Shown here: positions 9,004 to 22,462 of the stretch, one piece after another
How positions within the stretch are numbered: position 1 is the stretch's first letter
Layout of the letters: each line of letters begins with the position of its first letter
Notes under the pieces: generated by a model
Told to the model about the DNA's origin: nothing
Database searches by the model: none
The model's input: the letters and a program-made list of their open reading frames with translations, nothing else
NCBI RefSeq assembly: GCF_015097055.1
Contig: NZ_AP023366.1
Coordinates: 2,560,001-2,624,000 of the forward strand
Origin: Effusibacillus dendaii
GTDB taxonomy: Bacteria; Bacillota; Bacilli; Tumebacillales; Effusibacillaceae
DNA length: 64,000 nucleotides
Reading direction: 5' to 3'
Program-made: the position numbers and the translations under genes

Positions 9004-10289
9004 ACGAACTGCAAAAAATGCTTGAATATGATGAGACATTTAATTGTGTCCAGTGTGGATACTGCCTCCCTGCATGTCCGACTTACAAGGTGTTGGAAAA
9101 GGAATCCGCTTCCCCGCGCGGGCGCATTGCTCTGGTTAAGGCGGCGGCGGAAGGGAAAATTGATGTAACGGAACACTTGGCTTCGCCCATCGACCTCTGT
9201 CTGGGCTGCCGGGCTTGTGAAACGGCCTGTCCGACCGGAGTCCGATACGGAACCATTCTGGAAGGGGCCAAACGGACGCTTGAAAGCAAACGGTCGCACA
9301 AACCGCTCGTCAGTTCGTTGCGGCGGTTTGCGTTTCGAGGCCTGTTCCCCTATCCGGGGCGTTTGAAAGTAATCGGTGGATTGTTCTGGTTCTATCACAA
9401 ATCCGGTCTGCGGAAAGCGGCAGGCGCGTTAGGTATTACAGACAAATTGCCTTACCATCTGGGTGAATTTGAAGCGGCATTGCCTGATGTCGTTTCGCCG
9501 TTTGCTTATCTTGGCAAACGGCGAACGGTTTACGCGCATGGGGGGAAACCGAAAGCGAAGGTGGCTTTTTTCTCCGGTTGTGTGATGGACTCCCTTTTTT
9601 ATGAAACAAACCGCAAGACAGTAGAGCTGTTAGCGGCAGCCGGGTGTGACGTGACAATTCCACATATGCAAACATGCTGCGGGGCGCTGCATGCTCATGC
9701 GGGAGAACTGGATCAAGCGAAGGAACTGGCAAAGAAAAACATTGCGGCTTTTGAAGCGAGTGGGGCGGACTGGTATATCAACAATGCAGGGGGCTGCGGC
9801 GCCATGCTGGTGGAGTACGAAAAACTGCTGGCGGATGATCCCGAATGGGCAGAACGGGCGCGTAATTTCGTGCGGAAAAGCCGTGACATCAATACGGTTT
9901 TGGCCGATCTGGCGCCGCTGCCGTTTTGCAAACCGATCCATAAACGAATTACGTACCAGGATTCCTGCCACCTGCGTAACGTGCAGAAAGTCTCCTCAGA
10001 GCCAAGGCAGCTTTTGCAGGCGATTCCGGGCATTGATTATGTGGAGCTGCCGGGTGCCGACAGCTGCTGCGGTTCGGCAGGGATTTACAGTTTGTTGCAA
10101 TACGACACCTCAATGAAAGTGTTGGATCAAAAGATGGAATCGGTAAAGAAAACCGATGCGGTGCTGATTGTAACGTCCAATCCGGGCTGCCTGCTGCAGA
10201 TGCGAATGGGGATTCAGAGGGAGAACCTGCAGGGGCGGATGGACGCGGCGCATATTGTCGATTTGCTGCACGAAGCATGCGGATTGTAA
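9000..10289 (+). CDS. glcF: Glycolate-oxidase type iron-sulfur subunit GlcF
   Basis: Electron-transfer partner of the upstream flavoprotein. Two 4Fe-4S ferredoxin motifs are visible: CVQCGYCLPACP (Cys16, 19, 22, 26) and CLGCRACETACP near residue 65-76. They are followed by two CCG domains (CCGALHAHAGE near 225 and DSCCGSAGIYS near 355) that bind a further cluster in related heterodisulfide-reductase-like subunits. It is 429 residues long, normal for the family. Translational coupling to glcD by ATGA supports a 1:1 complex. Electrons probably go to menaquinone at the membrane (family knowledge). Confidence 0.9.
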   Translation: MNELQKMLEYDETFNCVQCGYCLPACPTYKVLEKESASPRGRIALVKAAAEGKIDVTEHLASPIDLCLGCRACETACPTGVRYGTILEGAKRTLESKRSHKPLVSSLRRFAFRGLFPYPGRLKVIGGLFWFYHKSGLRKAAGALGITDKLPYHLGEFEAALPDVVSPFAYLGKRRTVYAHGGKPKAKVAFFSGCVMDSLFYETNRKTVELLAAAGCDVTIPHMQTCCGALHAHAGELDQAKELAKKNIAAFEASGADWYINNAGGCGAMLVEYEKLLADDPEWAERARNFVRKSRDINTVLADLAPLPFCKPIHKRITYQDSCHLRNVQKVSSEPRQLLQAIPGIDYVELPGADSCCGSAGIYSLLQYDTSMKVLDQKMESVKKTDAVLIVTSNPGCLLQMRMGIQRENLQGRMDAAHIVDLLHEACGL

Positions 10290-10333
10290 GCTAAATTGCA
10301 CCAATCTCATTTATCGGTATCGTTTCAGGTCGC

Positions 10334-10357
10334 AGCAGGCGGCCTGCTTTTATTTTT
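10334..10357 (+). terminator. Terminator of the glcDF operon
   Basis: AGCAGG-CGG-CCTGCT forms a six-base-pair stem directly followed by TTATTTTT, 45 bases after the glcF stop. Confidence 0.7.
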
Positions 10358-10510
10358 GGGGGATAGGTACAAATTGTTCGATCTAGTAGTGCCAGCTGGA
10401 TAAAGGTGGATGGAGGCGAAGCGGATATACAGCCGCTTGAAACGTTTTGGAACCGTAAGGGTTACGGGTACAAATGCGGTCAGTCGTGTCTGTATTAAAA
10501 TAGAGTAAAA

Positions 10511-10532
10511 ACAGTCGGCGGCTGCCGACTGT
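10511..10532 (-). terminator. Terminator of the tartrate dehydrogenase-like gene
   Basis: ACAGTCGGC / GCCGACTGT is a nine-base-pair stem with a four-base loop. Read on the minus strand it is followed by TTTTTACTC, so it ends the minus-strand gene that stops at 10547. Confidence 0.8.
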
Positions 10533-10546
10533 CATCTTTATACGTA

Positions 10547-11614
10547 TCATTTGGCCCGTTTTTTCAGATTCTCGATCACCGCGTTGGTGACTTCTCCTGT
10601 GTTGGCGCGGCCGCCAATATCACCGGTCTTGATTCCCGCTTCCAGCGTATCTTCCAGCGCATCAAGCAGCAGATTGCCGAGCTCTTGATACCCTAAGAAA
10701 TCAAGCATCATTTTGCCAGTCCAGATTTGTCCGGCCGGGTTGGCGATCCCGCGTCCCGCAATATCAGGGGCGGAACCGTGAACCGGTTCAAACATGGAAG
10801 GGAATTTTCGCTCGATATTCAGGTTTGCGGCAGGTGCAATTCCGATGCTTCCCATAATCGCGCCGCCCAAATCGGTCAGTATGTCGCCGAACAGATTGGA
10901 CGCTACGATCACATCAAAAATATGCGGTTTCATTACAAAAAACGCAGCCAATGCGTCAATATGCGTACTGGCAGTTTGAATATCCGGGTAATCCTGTTGA
11001 ACCTGTCTGAACACCTCATCCCAAAACGGCATGCTGTGTGAGATTCCGTTTGACTTGGTGGCGCTTGTTACATGACCTCTGCGCTGTTTTGCCAATTCGA
11101 ACGCGTAACGCATCGCGCGTTCTGTCGACTTGCGGGTAAACACCGCATTTTGGATGGCCATTTCGTCGTCGCTGCCGCTATGGATGCGACCGCCAATTTC
11201 TGAATATTCACCTTCCGAGTTTTCGCGTACCACGATCAGATCAAACTGTTTCGGATCCCGTAAAGGAGACTGCAAACCACGCAGCAGTTTGGCCGGCCGA
11301 ACATTGATCGACTGGTTCATCTCACGGCGGATTTTGATCAGCAATCCCCAAAGCGACACGTGATCAGGAACGAGGTTTGGCATACCGACCGCGCCCAGGA
11401 AAATCTGGTCAAAATTTCGCAATGTGGCGATTCCGTCTTGCGGCATCATTTCACCGTGCTTTAGATAATACTCGCAGTTCCACGGGAAATGTGTCCAGGC
11501 AAAGGACAAACCGCCGTGAATCTCGGCTGCGGCGTCGAGCACGCGAATGGCTGCCGGTACTACTTCATTTCCAATTCCGTCGCCTGGTATGACAGCAATT
11601 TCAAAACGGTTCAT
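10547..11614 (-). CDS. Tartrate dehydrogenase / beta-decarboxylating dehydrogenase
   Basis: NAD-dependent member of the isopropylmalate/isocitrate dehydrogenase superfamily, 355 residues from the ATG at 11614, which follows GGAGGTTTCTT. VIPGDGIGNEVVPAA opens the fold. NQSINVRPAKLL and VVRENSEGEYSEIGG carry the Arg and substrate-loop residues. VASNLFGDILTDLGGAIMGS is the metal-binding Asp region and EPVHGSAPDIAGRGIANP the cofactor loop. The FPWNCEYYLKHGEMMP segment and overall pattern favour the tartrate/D-malate dehydrogenase subgroup over LeuB. It is a single gene with its own promoter and terminator. D-malate or tartrate decarboxylation is the likely activity. Confidence 0.82.
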   Translation of the reverse strand: MNRFEIAVIPGDGIGNEVVPAAIRVLDAAAEIHGGLSFAWTHFPWNCEYYLKHGEMMPQDGIATLRNFDQIFLGAVGMPNLVPDHVSLWGLLIKIRREMNQSINVRPAKLLRGLQSPLRDPKQFDLIVVRENSEGEYSEIGGRIHSGSDDEMAIQNAVFTRKSTERAMRYAFELAKQRRGHVTSATKSNGISHSMPFWDEVFRQVQQDYPDIQTASTHIDALAAFFVMKPHIFDVIVASNLFGDILTDLGGAIMGSIGIAPAANLNIERKFPSMFEPVHGSAPDIAGRGIANPAGQIWTGKMMLDFLGYQELGNLLLDALEDTLEAGIKTGDIGGRANTGEVTNAVIENLKKRAK

Positions 11615-11660
11615 AATAAGAAACCTCCATTTGTATGTACAACCTCTAATCATTAATAGT

Positions 11661-11690
11661 ATTATAAAGACCGATTGAAATGACAGGCAA
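11661..11690 (-). promoter_or_regulatory. Candidate SigA promoter for the tartrate dehydrogenase-like gene
   Basis: On the minus strand TTGCCT (11690-11685) and TATAAT (11666-11661) are 18 bases apart, about 50 bases before the start codon. Confidence 0.5.
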
Positions 11691-11711
11691 GTAGCAAGGC
11701 AAAATTCGCTT

Positions 11712-11720
11712 TGCTATAAT
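11712..11720 (+). promoter_or_regulatory. Extended -10 promoter for upp
   Basis: TGCTATAAT is a perfect extended -10 element 52 bases upstream of the upp start. No good -35 box is visible, which is usual for this promoter class. Confidence 0.6.
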
Positions 11721-11772
11721 AGGGAAAGTAATTGTGGGACAACCCCCGTTAACTGAAGGAGAACAAATAAAA

Positions 11773-12402
11773 ATGAGCAAATTGCATGTTTTTGACCATC
11801 CTCTGATCTTGCATAAGCTGACTTATATTCGGGACGAGCTTACAGGAACAAAGGAATTTCGCGAATTGGTGGAAGAAGTTGCGATGCTGATGGCCTATGA
11901 AATCACGCGCGACCTGCCTCTGCAAGAAACGGTTGTCAAGACGCCGGTTGCGGAAGCGAAGGCCAGTGTAATCTCAGGGAAAAAATTGGGTTTGGTGCCG
12001 ATTTTGCGGGCCGGTCTTGGCATGGTCGACGGAGTGCTGAAACTGATCCCGGCGGCAAAGGTCGGGCATATCGGATTGTATCGGGATCCAGAATCGTTGC
12101 AGCCTGTTGAGTATTATTGCAAACTGCCAACCGATGTTCATGAAAGAGACTTGATCGTGATCGACCCCATGTTGGCGACCGGGGGATCTGCGGCGGCTGC
12201 GATTACATTTTTGAAACAGCGGGGTGTGAAAAACATCAAGCTGATGTGCTTGATCGCAGCGCCGGAAGGTGTGGCCCGCGTGCAGCGGGAACACCCGGAT
12301 GTCGACATTTACACGGCGGCGTTGGATGAGAAACTGAACGATCACGGATACATTGTACCGGGACTGGGGGACGCAGGAGATCGACTGTTCGGCACAAAGT
12401 AA
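11773..12402 (+). CDS. upp: Uracil phosphoribosyltransferase
   Basis: Pyrimidine salvage enzyme that converts uracil and PRPP to UMP. The ATG at 11773 is chosen because GAAGGAGAAC precedes it and the protein then begins [17 protein letters not shown], the usual family start; it gives 209 residues. [21 protein letters not shown]-like [14 protein letters not shown] and the PRPP loop [15 protein letters not shown] are intact, and the uracil-binding end [13 protein letters not shown] is complete. As in B. subtilis, mnaA and the ATP synthase genes follow. Confidence 0.97.
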   Translation: MSKLHVFDHPLILHKLTYIRDELTGTKEFRELVEEVAMLMAYEITRDLPLQETVVKTPVAEAKASVISGKKLGLVPILRAGLGMVDGVLKLIPAAKVGHIGLYRDPESLQPVEYYCKLPTDVHERDLIVIDPMLATGGSAAAAITFLKQRGVKNIKLMCLIAAPEGVARVQREHPDVDIYTAALDEKLNDHGYIVPGLGDAGDRLFGTK

Positions 12403-12447
12403 GACGATTCGATACATATTTAACAAGCATCATGAAGGAGATATTGT

Positions 12448-13590
12448 ATGGAGGCAATTCGGGTTCTGACTGTTTTTGGCACACGACCGGAAGCGATCAA
12501 AATGGCGCCGCTTGTCAAAGCGCTGCAAAAGGCCTCTCCGCTGATCGATTCGAAAGTCTGTGTTACCGCGCAGCATCGGCAAATGCTTGACCAGGTCCTT
12601 GATATTTTTCAGATCAGGCCGGATTACGATTTGGACATCATGGAACCGCGTCAAACATTGACGAGCATCAGCATCAAGGCGTTAAAAGGATTGGAACAGG
12701 TAATTGCCGATACAAAGCCGCATATCCTGCTGGTTCACGGTGATACCACCACTACGTTCGTGGCTGCGTTGGCTGCCTTTTACCAACAGGTTGCGATTGG
12801 GCATGTGGAGGCAGGCCTCCGAACCTATGACAAATATTCTCCGTTTCCGGAAGAGATGAATCGCCAGTTGACGGGCGTTATGGCCGATTTGCATTTTGCG
12901 CCGACCCGTCAATCGGCCGACAACCTCCTGCAAGAGCGGAAAACCCGAGGGACTATTTTTATCACCGGAAACACGGCCATTGATGCGATGGAAACGACGG
13001 TGAGAGCCGATTACCGCCATCCGATTTTGGATTCGTTGCAAGCCGATCAGCGTCTGGTCTTTATGACTGCTCATCGGCGCGAGAATATCGGGGAAAAAAT
13101 GCGGAATATTTTTCGTGCTGTTCGTCGGATTGTCGAGGAACAGCCAGATGTGGTGCTGGTCTATCCGGTGCATCTAAACCCGGCCGTGCAGGAGCCAGCC
13201 CGTGAAATTCTGGGTGATCATCCGCGTATCCATTTGATTGATCCGTTGGATGTAGTAGATACACACAATTTCATGTCGCGCTCCTACCTGATTTTGACCG
13301 ATTCCGGCGGCATTCAGGAAGAAGCCCCGTCGCTTGGTGTGCCTGTATTGGTTCTGCGGGACACGACGGAAAGACCGGAAGGAATCGCGGCGGGAACGTT
13401 GAAATTGGCCGGGACAGAGGAAGCGGATGTCTACCGGTTAACCAAGCAGCTGTTGATCGACCGGCAGGCGCACGGTGAAATGTCGATTGCGGCGAATCCT
13501 TACGGGGATGGCCGGGCGTCAGAACGGATCGTACGGGCGATCCTCCATCATTATGGGAAAGGGGAACCGCCGGACGAATTTAAATCCTGA
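12448..13590 (+). CDS. mnaA: UDP-N-acetylglucosamine 2-epimerase, non-hydrolysing
   Basis: Interconverts UDP-GlcNAc and UDP-ManNAc, feeding teichoic acid linkage-unit or other wall polymer synthesis. The 380-residue protein has FGTRPEAIKMAPLVKAL at the N-terminus, HVEAGLRTYDKYSPFPEE, TAHRRENIGE and TDSGGIQEEAPSLGVPVL, the substrate and catalytic segments of the GT-B-fold epimerases. AAGGAGATATTGT precedes the ATG. Its place between upp and atpI matches the Bacillus gene order. ManNAc may also be needed for the surface glycans suggested by the locus 35 kb downstream (inference). Confidence 0.95.
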   Translation: MEAIRVLTVFGTRPEAIKMAPLVKALQKASPLIDSKVCVTAQHRQMLDQVLDIFQIRPDYDLDIMEPRQTLTSISIKALKGLEQVIADTKPHILLVHGDTTTTFVAALAAFYQQVAIGHVEAGLRTYDKYSPFPEEMNRQLTGVMADLHFAPTRQSADNLLQERKTRGTIFITGNTAIDAMETTVRADYRHPILDSLQADQRLVFMTAHRRENIGEKMRNIFRAVRRIVEEQPDVVLVYPVHLNPAVQEPAREILGDHPRIHLIDPLDVVDTHNFMSRSYLILTDSGGIQEEAPSLGVPVLVLRDTTERPEGIAAGTLKLAGTEEADVYRLTKQLLIDRQAHGEMSIAANPYGDGRASERIVRAILHHYGKGEPPDEFKS

Positions 13591-13684
13591 TTTTGTTCGT
13601 TTGCATGACGGGAAGAGTTGGCAGACAGAATAAAGAAGATATGGGTATAAAAATTCTATTTTGGGAGAGAGGAAGGGATCTAAC

Positions 13685-14863
13685 ATGAAAGACGCTGTAA
13701 TTGTAAGCGCCGTGCGTACGGCGATCGGCAGTTTTCAGGGCGCTCTGTCGGGGATTCCGGCAACGGAGCTTGGCAGTATCGTATTGAAAGAAGCGCTTGC
13801 AAGGGCGGGCGTCAGTCATGAACAGGTGGAGGAAGTGATTCTCGGCAACGTGCTGCAGGCGGGACTCGGACAAAATCCGGCCAGACAGGCGTGGATCAAG
13901 GCAGGCTATCATGAGGCGGTTCCTGCCTTGACGATTAACAAAGTGTGCGGATCCGGATTGAAAGCGGTTATGTTGGCGGCTCAGGCAATCCGGGCTGGCG
14001 ATGCGGATGTGATCGTGGCGGGCGGCATGGAGAACATGAGTCGTGCCCCCTACTTATTGGAAGGCGCTCGCGGCGGTTATCGGATGGGAGATGCAACAGC
14101 CGTCGATTCCATGATCCGTGACGGCTTATGGTGTGCGTTCTTTGACTATCATATGGGAATCACGGCGGAAAACGTCGCCGAAAAATACGGGTTGAGCCGC
14201 GACGAACAGGATGAGTTTGCTGCCTGGAGTCAGCAAAAAGCGGAGGCGGCCATCAAAAACAACCGTTTTAAAGAGGAAATTGTTCCTGTTCAGCTGCCTT
14301 CCAAAAAGGGCGATCCGGTGATTTTTGATACGGATGAATTTCCGAGGGCAGGCACGACAAAGGAAGGGCTGGCAAAACTGCGCCCTGCATTCAAGAAAGA
14401 AGGCACGGTCACGGCCGGCAATGCATCGGGGATTAACGACGGGGCTGCCGCATTGGTGGTCATGTCTGCCGACAAAGCCGCTGCGCTCGGTTTAAAGCCA
14501 CTTGCTCGTATTGTGGCGTATGCGTCTGCCGCATTGGATCCGTCGATCATGGGCCTGGGGCCGATTTTTGCCACTCGCAAAGTATTGGAAAAATCAGGAC
14601 TGTCGATCAGCGACATTGATCTGATAGAAGCAAACGAGGCGTTTGCGGCACAGTCGCTGGCAGTCGGCAAAGATTTGGAAATCCCGCGTGAAAAGCTGAA
14701 TGTAAACGGAGGCGCCATCGCGTTGGGACATCCGATCGGAGCCAGCGGGGCGCGTATATTAGTGACATTATTGCATGAATTGGAAAAACGCAATGGAAAA
14801 CGAGGGATTGCCACTTTGTGTATTGGGGGCGGGCAGGGGGTTTCCTTGCTGGTCGAAAGATAA
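13685..14863 (+). CDS. Acetyl-CoA C-acetyltransferase (thiolase)
   Basis: Biosynthetic-type thiolase of 392 residues that condenses two acetyl-CoA or cleaves acetoacetyl-CoA. The nucleophile Cys88 lies in [11 protein letters not shown], with [12 protein letters not shown] (His349) and LCIGGGQG (Cys379) as the acid/base pair. ATG at 13685 ([15 protein letters not shown]) is the normal family start and has GAGAGGAAGGG upstream. It stands between mnaA and atpI, where B. subtilis has no thiolase. No fatty-acid or acetoacetate partner gene lies beside it, so its physiological direction is open. Confidence 0.93.
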   Translation: MKDAVIVSAVRTAIGSFQGALSGIPATELGSIVLKEALARAGVSHEQVEEVILGNVLQAGLGQNPARQAWIKAGYHEAVPALTINKVCGSGLKAVMLAAQAIRAGDADVIVAGGMENMSRAPYLLEGARGGYRMGDATAVDSMIRDGLWCAFFDYHMGITAENVAEKYGLSRDEQDEFAAWSQQKAEAAIKNNRFKEEIVPVQLPSKKGDPVIFDTDEFPRAGTTKEGLAKLRPAFKKEGTVTAGNASGINDGAAALVVMSADKAAALGLKPLARIVAYASAALDPSIMGLGPIFATRKVLEKSGLSISDIDLIEANEAFAAQSLAVGKDLEIPREKLNVNGGAIALGHPIGASGARILVTLLHELEKRNGKRGIATLCIGGGQGVSLLVER

Positions 14864-14967
14864 GCGTCGGAATATTTCGTATACGACAGGTAAGTGGGGA
14901 AGTTTGGCAGAAATGTGAAACTTGCGTGAAGCTAGAATAAATCAAGCAAAACATGATTTCGAATTCG

Positions 14968-14997
14968 TTGACAATCAAAACACGTCTATTGTACGAT
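14968..14997 (+). promoter_or_regulatory. Candidate SigA promoter of the atp operon
   Basis: TTGACA (14968-14973) is separated by 18 bases from TACGAT (14992-14997), about 67 bases before the atpI start. It is the only consensus-like -35 in the gap after the thiolase gene. Confidence 0.55.
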
Positions 14998-15063
14998 TGG
15001 TTAGGCGGTTTCACCAAGAGGTACAACTGTTTCGTATAGTGAAACACCGGGGGTCGTTCGAAT

Positions 15064-15462
15064 ATGGATGAAGCAAATCGTTTTCTTCGACAAACGGTGA
15101 AATACACAACTTATATCACCTTGGTGTGGGCTGTGTTGTGGGCGGTTGTCCCGGGGTGGAAATCGGTTTTTTCCGGATTGGCAATCGGTTCTCTGGTAAG
15201 CGTTTACTTTGCCGTCAGCATGGGACGCCAGTTGCAGGCGGCAGTCACCATTGCCTTGCGGGATGAGAAGCGAAAACCGGGATTCCCGTTAGTCTCTCGA
15301 ATTGCGGTAATCGCTTTGGCGGTAATGGTTGTCAAAAAACTGTCCTATCCGAATGCTCTGCTGATGATCGCAGCGTTCTTTACGTATCAGCTCGTCATTT
15401 TTGCAGGCTTCGTTTTGAATAGGAAAAAACAACAAGAGTCCAAACCGGAAGGGGTGAAATAG
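15064..15462 (+). CDS. atpI: ATP synthase subunit I
   Basis: Small membrane protein of 132 residues with four predicted helices (WAVLWAVVPGW, FSGLAIGSLVSVYFAVSMG, IAVIALAVMVVKKLSY, ALLMIAAFFTYQLVIFAGF). It fits AtpI in size, topology and position as first gene of the atp operon. AtpI helps c-ring assembly in some bacteria. The C-terminus is short, charged and cytoplasmic. Its TAG stop abuts the GTG start of atpB, so the two are probably translationally coupled. The sequence family is poorly conserved, so the call rests heavily on context. Confidence 0.85.
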   Translation: MDEANRFLRQTVKYTTYITLVWAVLWAVVPGWKSVFSGLAIGSLVSVYFAVSMGRQLQAAVTIALRDEKRKPGFPLVSRIAVIALAVMVVKKLSYPNALLMIAAFFTYQLVIFAGFVLNRKKQQESKPEGVK

Positions 15463-16215
15463 GTGGAGCACTCTTATCCTACGGTCTCTCTATTCGGGAT
15501 CGAAGGTTTGACGGTGAACTTGACAGTTGTCGGAATGTCCCTGCTTGCGGCGATCTTGGTTGCCGTTATTGTAATGGCGGCTGTGCGGGGCGCTGATGTT
15601 CGGCGGCCGGGAAAACTACAAACTTTCTTTGAAATGATTGTGGACTTTGTTAGAGGACTTGCGAGCGATACGGTGGGACAAAAACGGGCGGATGCTTGGG
15701 TGCCGTTTGCGCTGACTTTATTTATCTGGATGTTTGTGGCGAACCAGCTTGGGCTGATTACAAACATTACAGCTGAGGCGGGGGACGCGCAGGGCCATGC
15801 AGTCAGCTACTCGTTCTTCATGTCTCCCACTGCGGATTTTACGGTGGCGATGACGATGGGGATTTCGATGGTACTGCTCAGTCATATCGTAGGTCTGAGA
15901 CATCCGGGACAATATTTTAAACATTGGGTAACTCCGTTGTGGATGTTCCCGTTGCATCTGATCGAAGAACTGCCAAAGTTTTTGACACTCGGTTTGCGTC
16001 TGTTCGGCAATATTTTTGCCGGTGAAGTCATGATTGGGATTTTGTTGGGAATGACGCATACATTGGGGGTTGTTACCGGTGGTTTGGCAGCCGGTGTACC
16101 GCTGCTCGTGTGGATCGGTTATTCACTGATGGTGGGTACGATCCAGGCGTTCGTGTTTACCGTGTTAACACTGGTTTACATCGGGCAGAAAATGCCTCAC
16201 GAAGAACATCATTAA
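15463..16215 (+). CDS. atpB: F1Fo ATP synthase subunit a
   Basis: Integral membrane subunit that forms the proton half-channels against the c-ring. It has 250 residues starting at GTG, adjacent to the atpI stop. The essential arginine is in LRLFGNIFAGEV (Arg179), and PLHLIEELPKFLTL precedes it; the last helices GVPLLVWIGYSLMVGTIQAFVFTVLTLVYIG are typical. A GGGGTGAAAT ribosome site overlaps the end of atpI. It belongs to the nine-gene operon, with membrane sector genes first and F1 genes after. Confidence 0.96.
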   Translation: MEHSYPTVSLFGIEGLTVNLTVVGMSLLAAILVAVIVMAAVRGADVRRPGKLQTFFEMIVDFVRGLASDTVGQKRADAWVPFALTLFIWMFVANQLGLITNITAEAGDAQGHAVSYSFFMSPTADFTVAMTMGISMVLLSHIVGLRHPGQYFKHWVTPLWMFPLHLIEELPKFLTLGLRLFGNIFAGEVMIGILLGMTHTLGVVTGGLAAGVPLLVWIGYSLMVGTIQAFVFTVLTLVYIGQKMPHEEHH

Positions 16216-16266
16216 AAATAGTTGGATCGCAATTATCGATGTATAGTTAAACAAGCGAAAAATTAA

Positions 16267-16500
<234 letters not shown>

Positions 16501-16603
16501 GGAGCAAAGCGGGACGGTACAGTCTCGTTGATTGGCGGGGCAAGACAGACTTGTACCTCGCCTTCCTTTTGTCCTCTACCGCTGAAGAAAGGAGTGAACA
16601 TGA

Positions 16604-17085
16604 GTGTCGTTTCAACTTGGTAGTTCGATCGTACAATTAATCATATTCATACTGTTGTTTCTTTTCCTGCGTAAAGTTGCATGGGGGCCGTTGATGAAAA
16701 CCATGAACGACCGCCAGCAATATATCGAAAGCCAAATTTCGACTGCGGAACAAAATCGGCAGGAAGCTGAGAAATTGGCACAAGAGCATCGCGATGCCAT
16801 GCAGTCAGCCAAGAAAGAAGCGGCTGAACTTTTGGATAACGCGCGCCGTACAGGTGAAAGGCAGGCGGCTGACATCATTGCCGCCGCAGAGGCCGAAGCA
16901 AGACGTATTAAGGATCAAGCGGTTGCCGATATCAATCGCGAAAAAGAACAGGCCATTGCGGAATTGCGTGAGCAAGTCGGCGCATTGTCTGTACAGTTGG
17001 CTGGTAAAATCATTGCTCAAGAAATTGATTCATCCAAGCATAAAGCACTGTTAGAAGAAGCGGTAAAAGAGATGGGTGAACGCGT

Positions 17086-17089
<4 letters not shown>
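16604..17089 (+). CDS. atpF: F1Fo ATP synthase subunit b
   Basis: Peripheral stalk subunit of 161 residues with one N-terminal membrane helix (SIVQLIIFILLFLFLRKV) followed by a long charged helix rich in A, E, K and Q (residues 40-140), the coiled dimer stalk. The reading frame needs the GTG at 16604. An ATG at 16600, four bases upstream and closer to the GGAG, lies in another frame and would end after seven residues. The stop overlaps atpH by four bases (ATGA). Confidence 0.94.
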
Positions 17090-19154
<2,065 letters not shown>

Positions 19155-19192
19155 TGGTAGAATTGATCTTTCCTGCAAGGTGGTGAAACGAA

Positions 19193-21479
<2,287 letters not shown>

Positions 21480-21512
21480 TCCTAGGCCATGAGGCTGTAG
21501 GAGGGAAAGAAT

Positions 21513-21929
21513 ATGAAAACTGTGCCTTTGGAAATTGTAACACCGGAACGGAAAGTGTTTGCGGAGGATGTACAGATGGTCATCGCGCGCGGTGGCGCTG
21601 GCGATCTCGGTATACTTCCGGGGCATACTCCGCTTGTGACCACCTTAAAAATATCCGCTTTGCGGATCAAAATGCAGGATGGCAGCGAGCGACATGTGGC
21701 GCTTTCCGGCGGTTTTATGGAAGTCAAACCGGAACATGTAACGGTTTTGGCGGAAACGGCCGAAATGCCGGAAGATATTGATGTGAACCGGGCGGAAAGG
21801 GCCCGTGAACGTGCCGAACAGCGACTGGCTCAAAGCGGCGCGGAAAACATCGACTATCGACGTGCAGAACTTGCGTTGCAGCGGGCATTGACCCGTTTGC
21901 AAGTGGCGAAAGGGAACGTCCGCAGGTAA
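21513..21929 (+). CDS. atpC: F1 ATP synthase subunit epsilon
   Basis: Rotor subunit and intrinsic inhibitor of F1, 138 residues. The N-terminal beta sandwich (VPLEIVTPERKVFAEDVQMV, then LGILPGHTPLVTTLKI) and the C-terminal two-helix domain (ERARERAEQRLAQ ... AELALQRALTRLQVAK) are both complete, so the inhibitory arm is retained. AGGAGGGAAAGAAT precedes the ATG. It is the last gene of the operon and a large hairpin terminator follows at once. Confidence 0.95.
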   Translation: MKTVPLEIVTPERKVFAEDVQMVIARGGAGDLGILPGHTPLVTTLKISALRIKMQDGSERHVALSGGFMEVKPEHVTVLAETAEMPEDIDVNRAERARERAEQRLAQSGAENIDYRRAELALQRALTRLQVAKGNVRR

Positions 21930-21931
21930 AT

Positions 21932-21992
21932 AAACCCCTGTTTGAAACCGATTTTACCTTGAGTAAGGCGGTTCAAACAGGGTTTTTATTTT
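21932..21992 (+). terminator. Terminator of the atp operon
   Basis: AAACCC(C)TGTTTGAA..CC pairs with GGTTCAAACAGGGTTT across a loop of about 20 bases, then TTTTTATTTT follows. It directly follows the atpC stop. Confidence 0.85.
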
Positions 21993-22043
21993 GTATCCTA
22001 CATATTTTTGGTGAAGTGGAAAGTATCGCCAGTCTAGCAAGTA

Positions 22044-22052
22044 TGTTATAAT
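22044..22052 (+). promoter_or_regulatory. Extended -10 promoter of the nuo operon
   Basis: TGTTATAAT is an extended -10 element 42 bases upstream of the nuoA start. It lies between the atp terminator and the first nuo gene, so nuo is transcribed separately from atp. Confidence 0.6.
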
Positions 22053-22093
22053 ACGTTTGTGTGAAAACTTTCTCAATATTGGAGGAATGCCGC

Positions 22094-22462
22094 TTGTTCA
22101 CGTATTGGAACAGTTATTTATTCGTAACATTGTTCCTTTTGCTGGGCATTGCACTTCCAGTTGGCTCGCTCATGGTGCTCGGGCCTCTTTTGCGTCCGAA
22201 AAAACCCACCGCCGAGAAACTGTCAACATATGAAAGCGGTCTTGAGCCATTTGGAGAAGCACAGGTTCGTTACAACATTCGGTATTATCTGTTTGCCCTA
22301 CTATTTGTTGTGTTTGACGTGGAAATTCTCTTCTTGTATCCTTGGGCAGTGTCATTTATGAAACTGGGCGCATTTGGGCTGGTGGAAGCATTTATCTTTA
22401 TCGTACTGCTTGTCATCGGATTGGCCTATGCCTGGAAGAAGAAGGTGTTGGAATGGACGTAA
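22094..22462 (+). CDS. nuoA: NADH-quinone oxidoreductase subunit A
   Basis: Small membrane subunit of complex I, 122 residues, three helices. The family core is [48 protein letters not shown] at 22094 is chosen because GGAGG lies eight bases before it; the GTG at 22061 would overlap the region where transcription should start. nuoA overlaps nuoB by ten bases. It is the first of eleven nuo genes in one run. Confidence 0.95.
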   Translation: MFTYWNSYLFVTLFLLLGIALPVGSLMVLGPLLRPKKPTAEKLSTYESGLEPFGEAQVRYNIRYYLFALLFVVFDVEILFLYPWAVSFMKLGAFGLVEAFIFIVLLVIGLAYAWKKKVLEWT

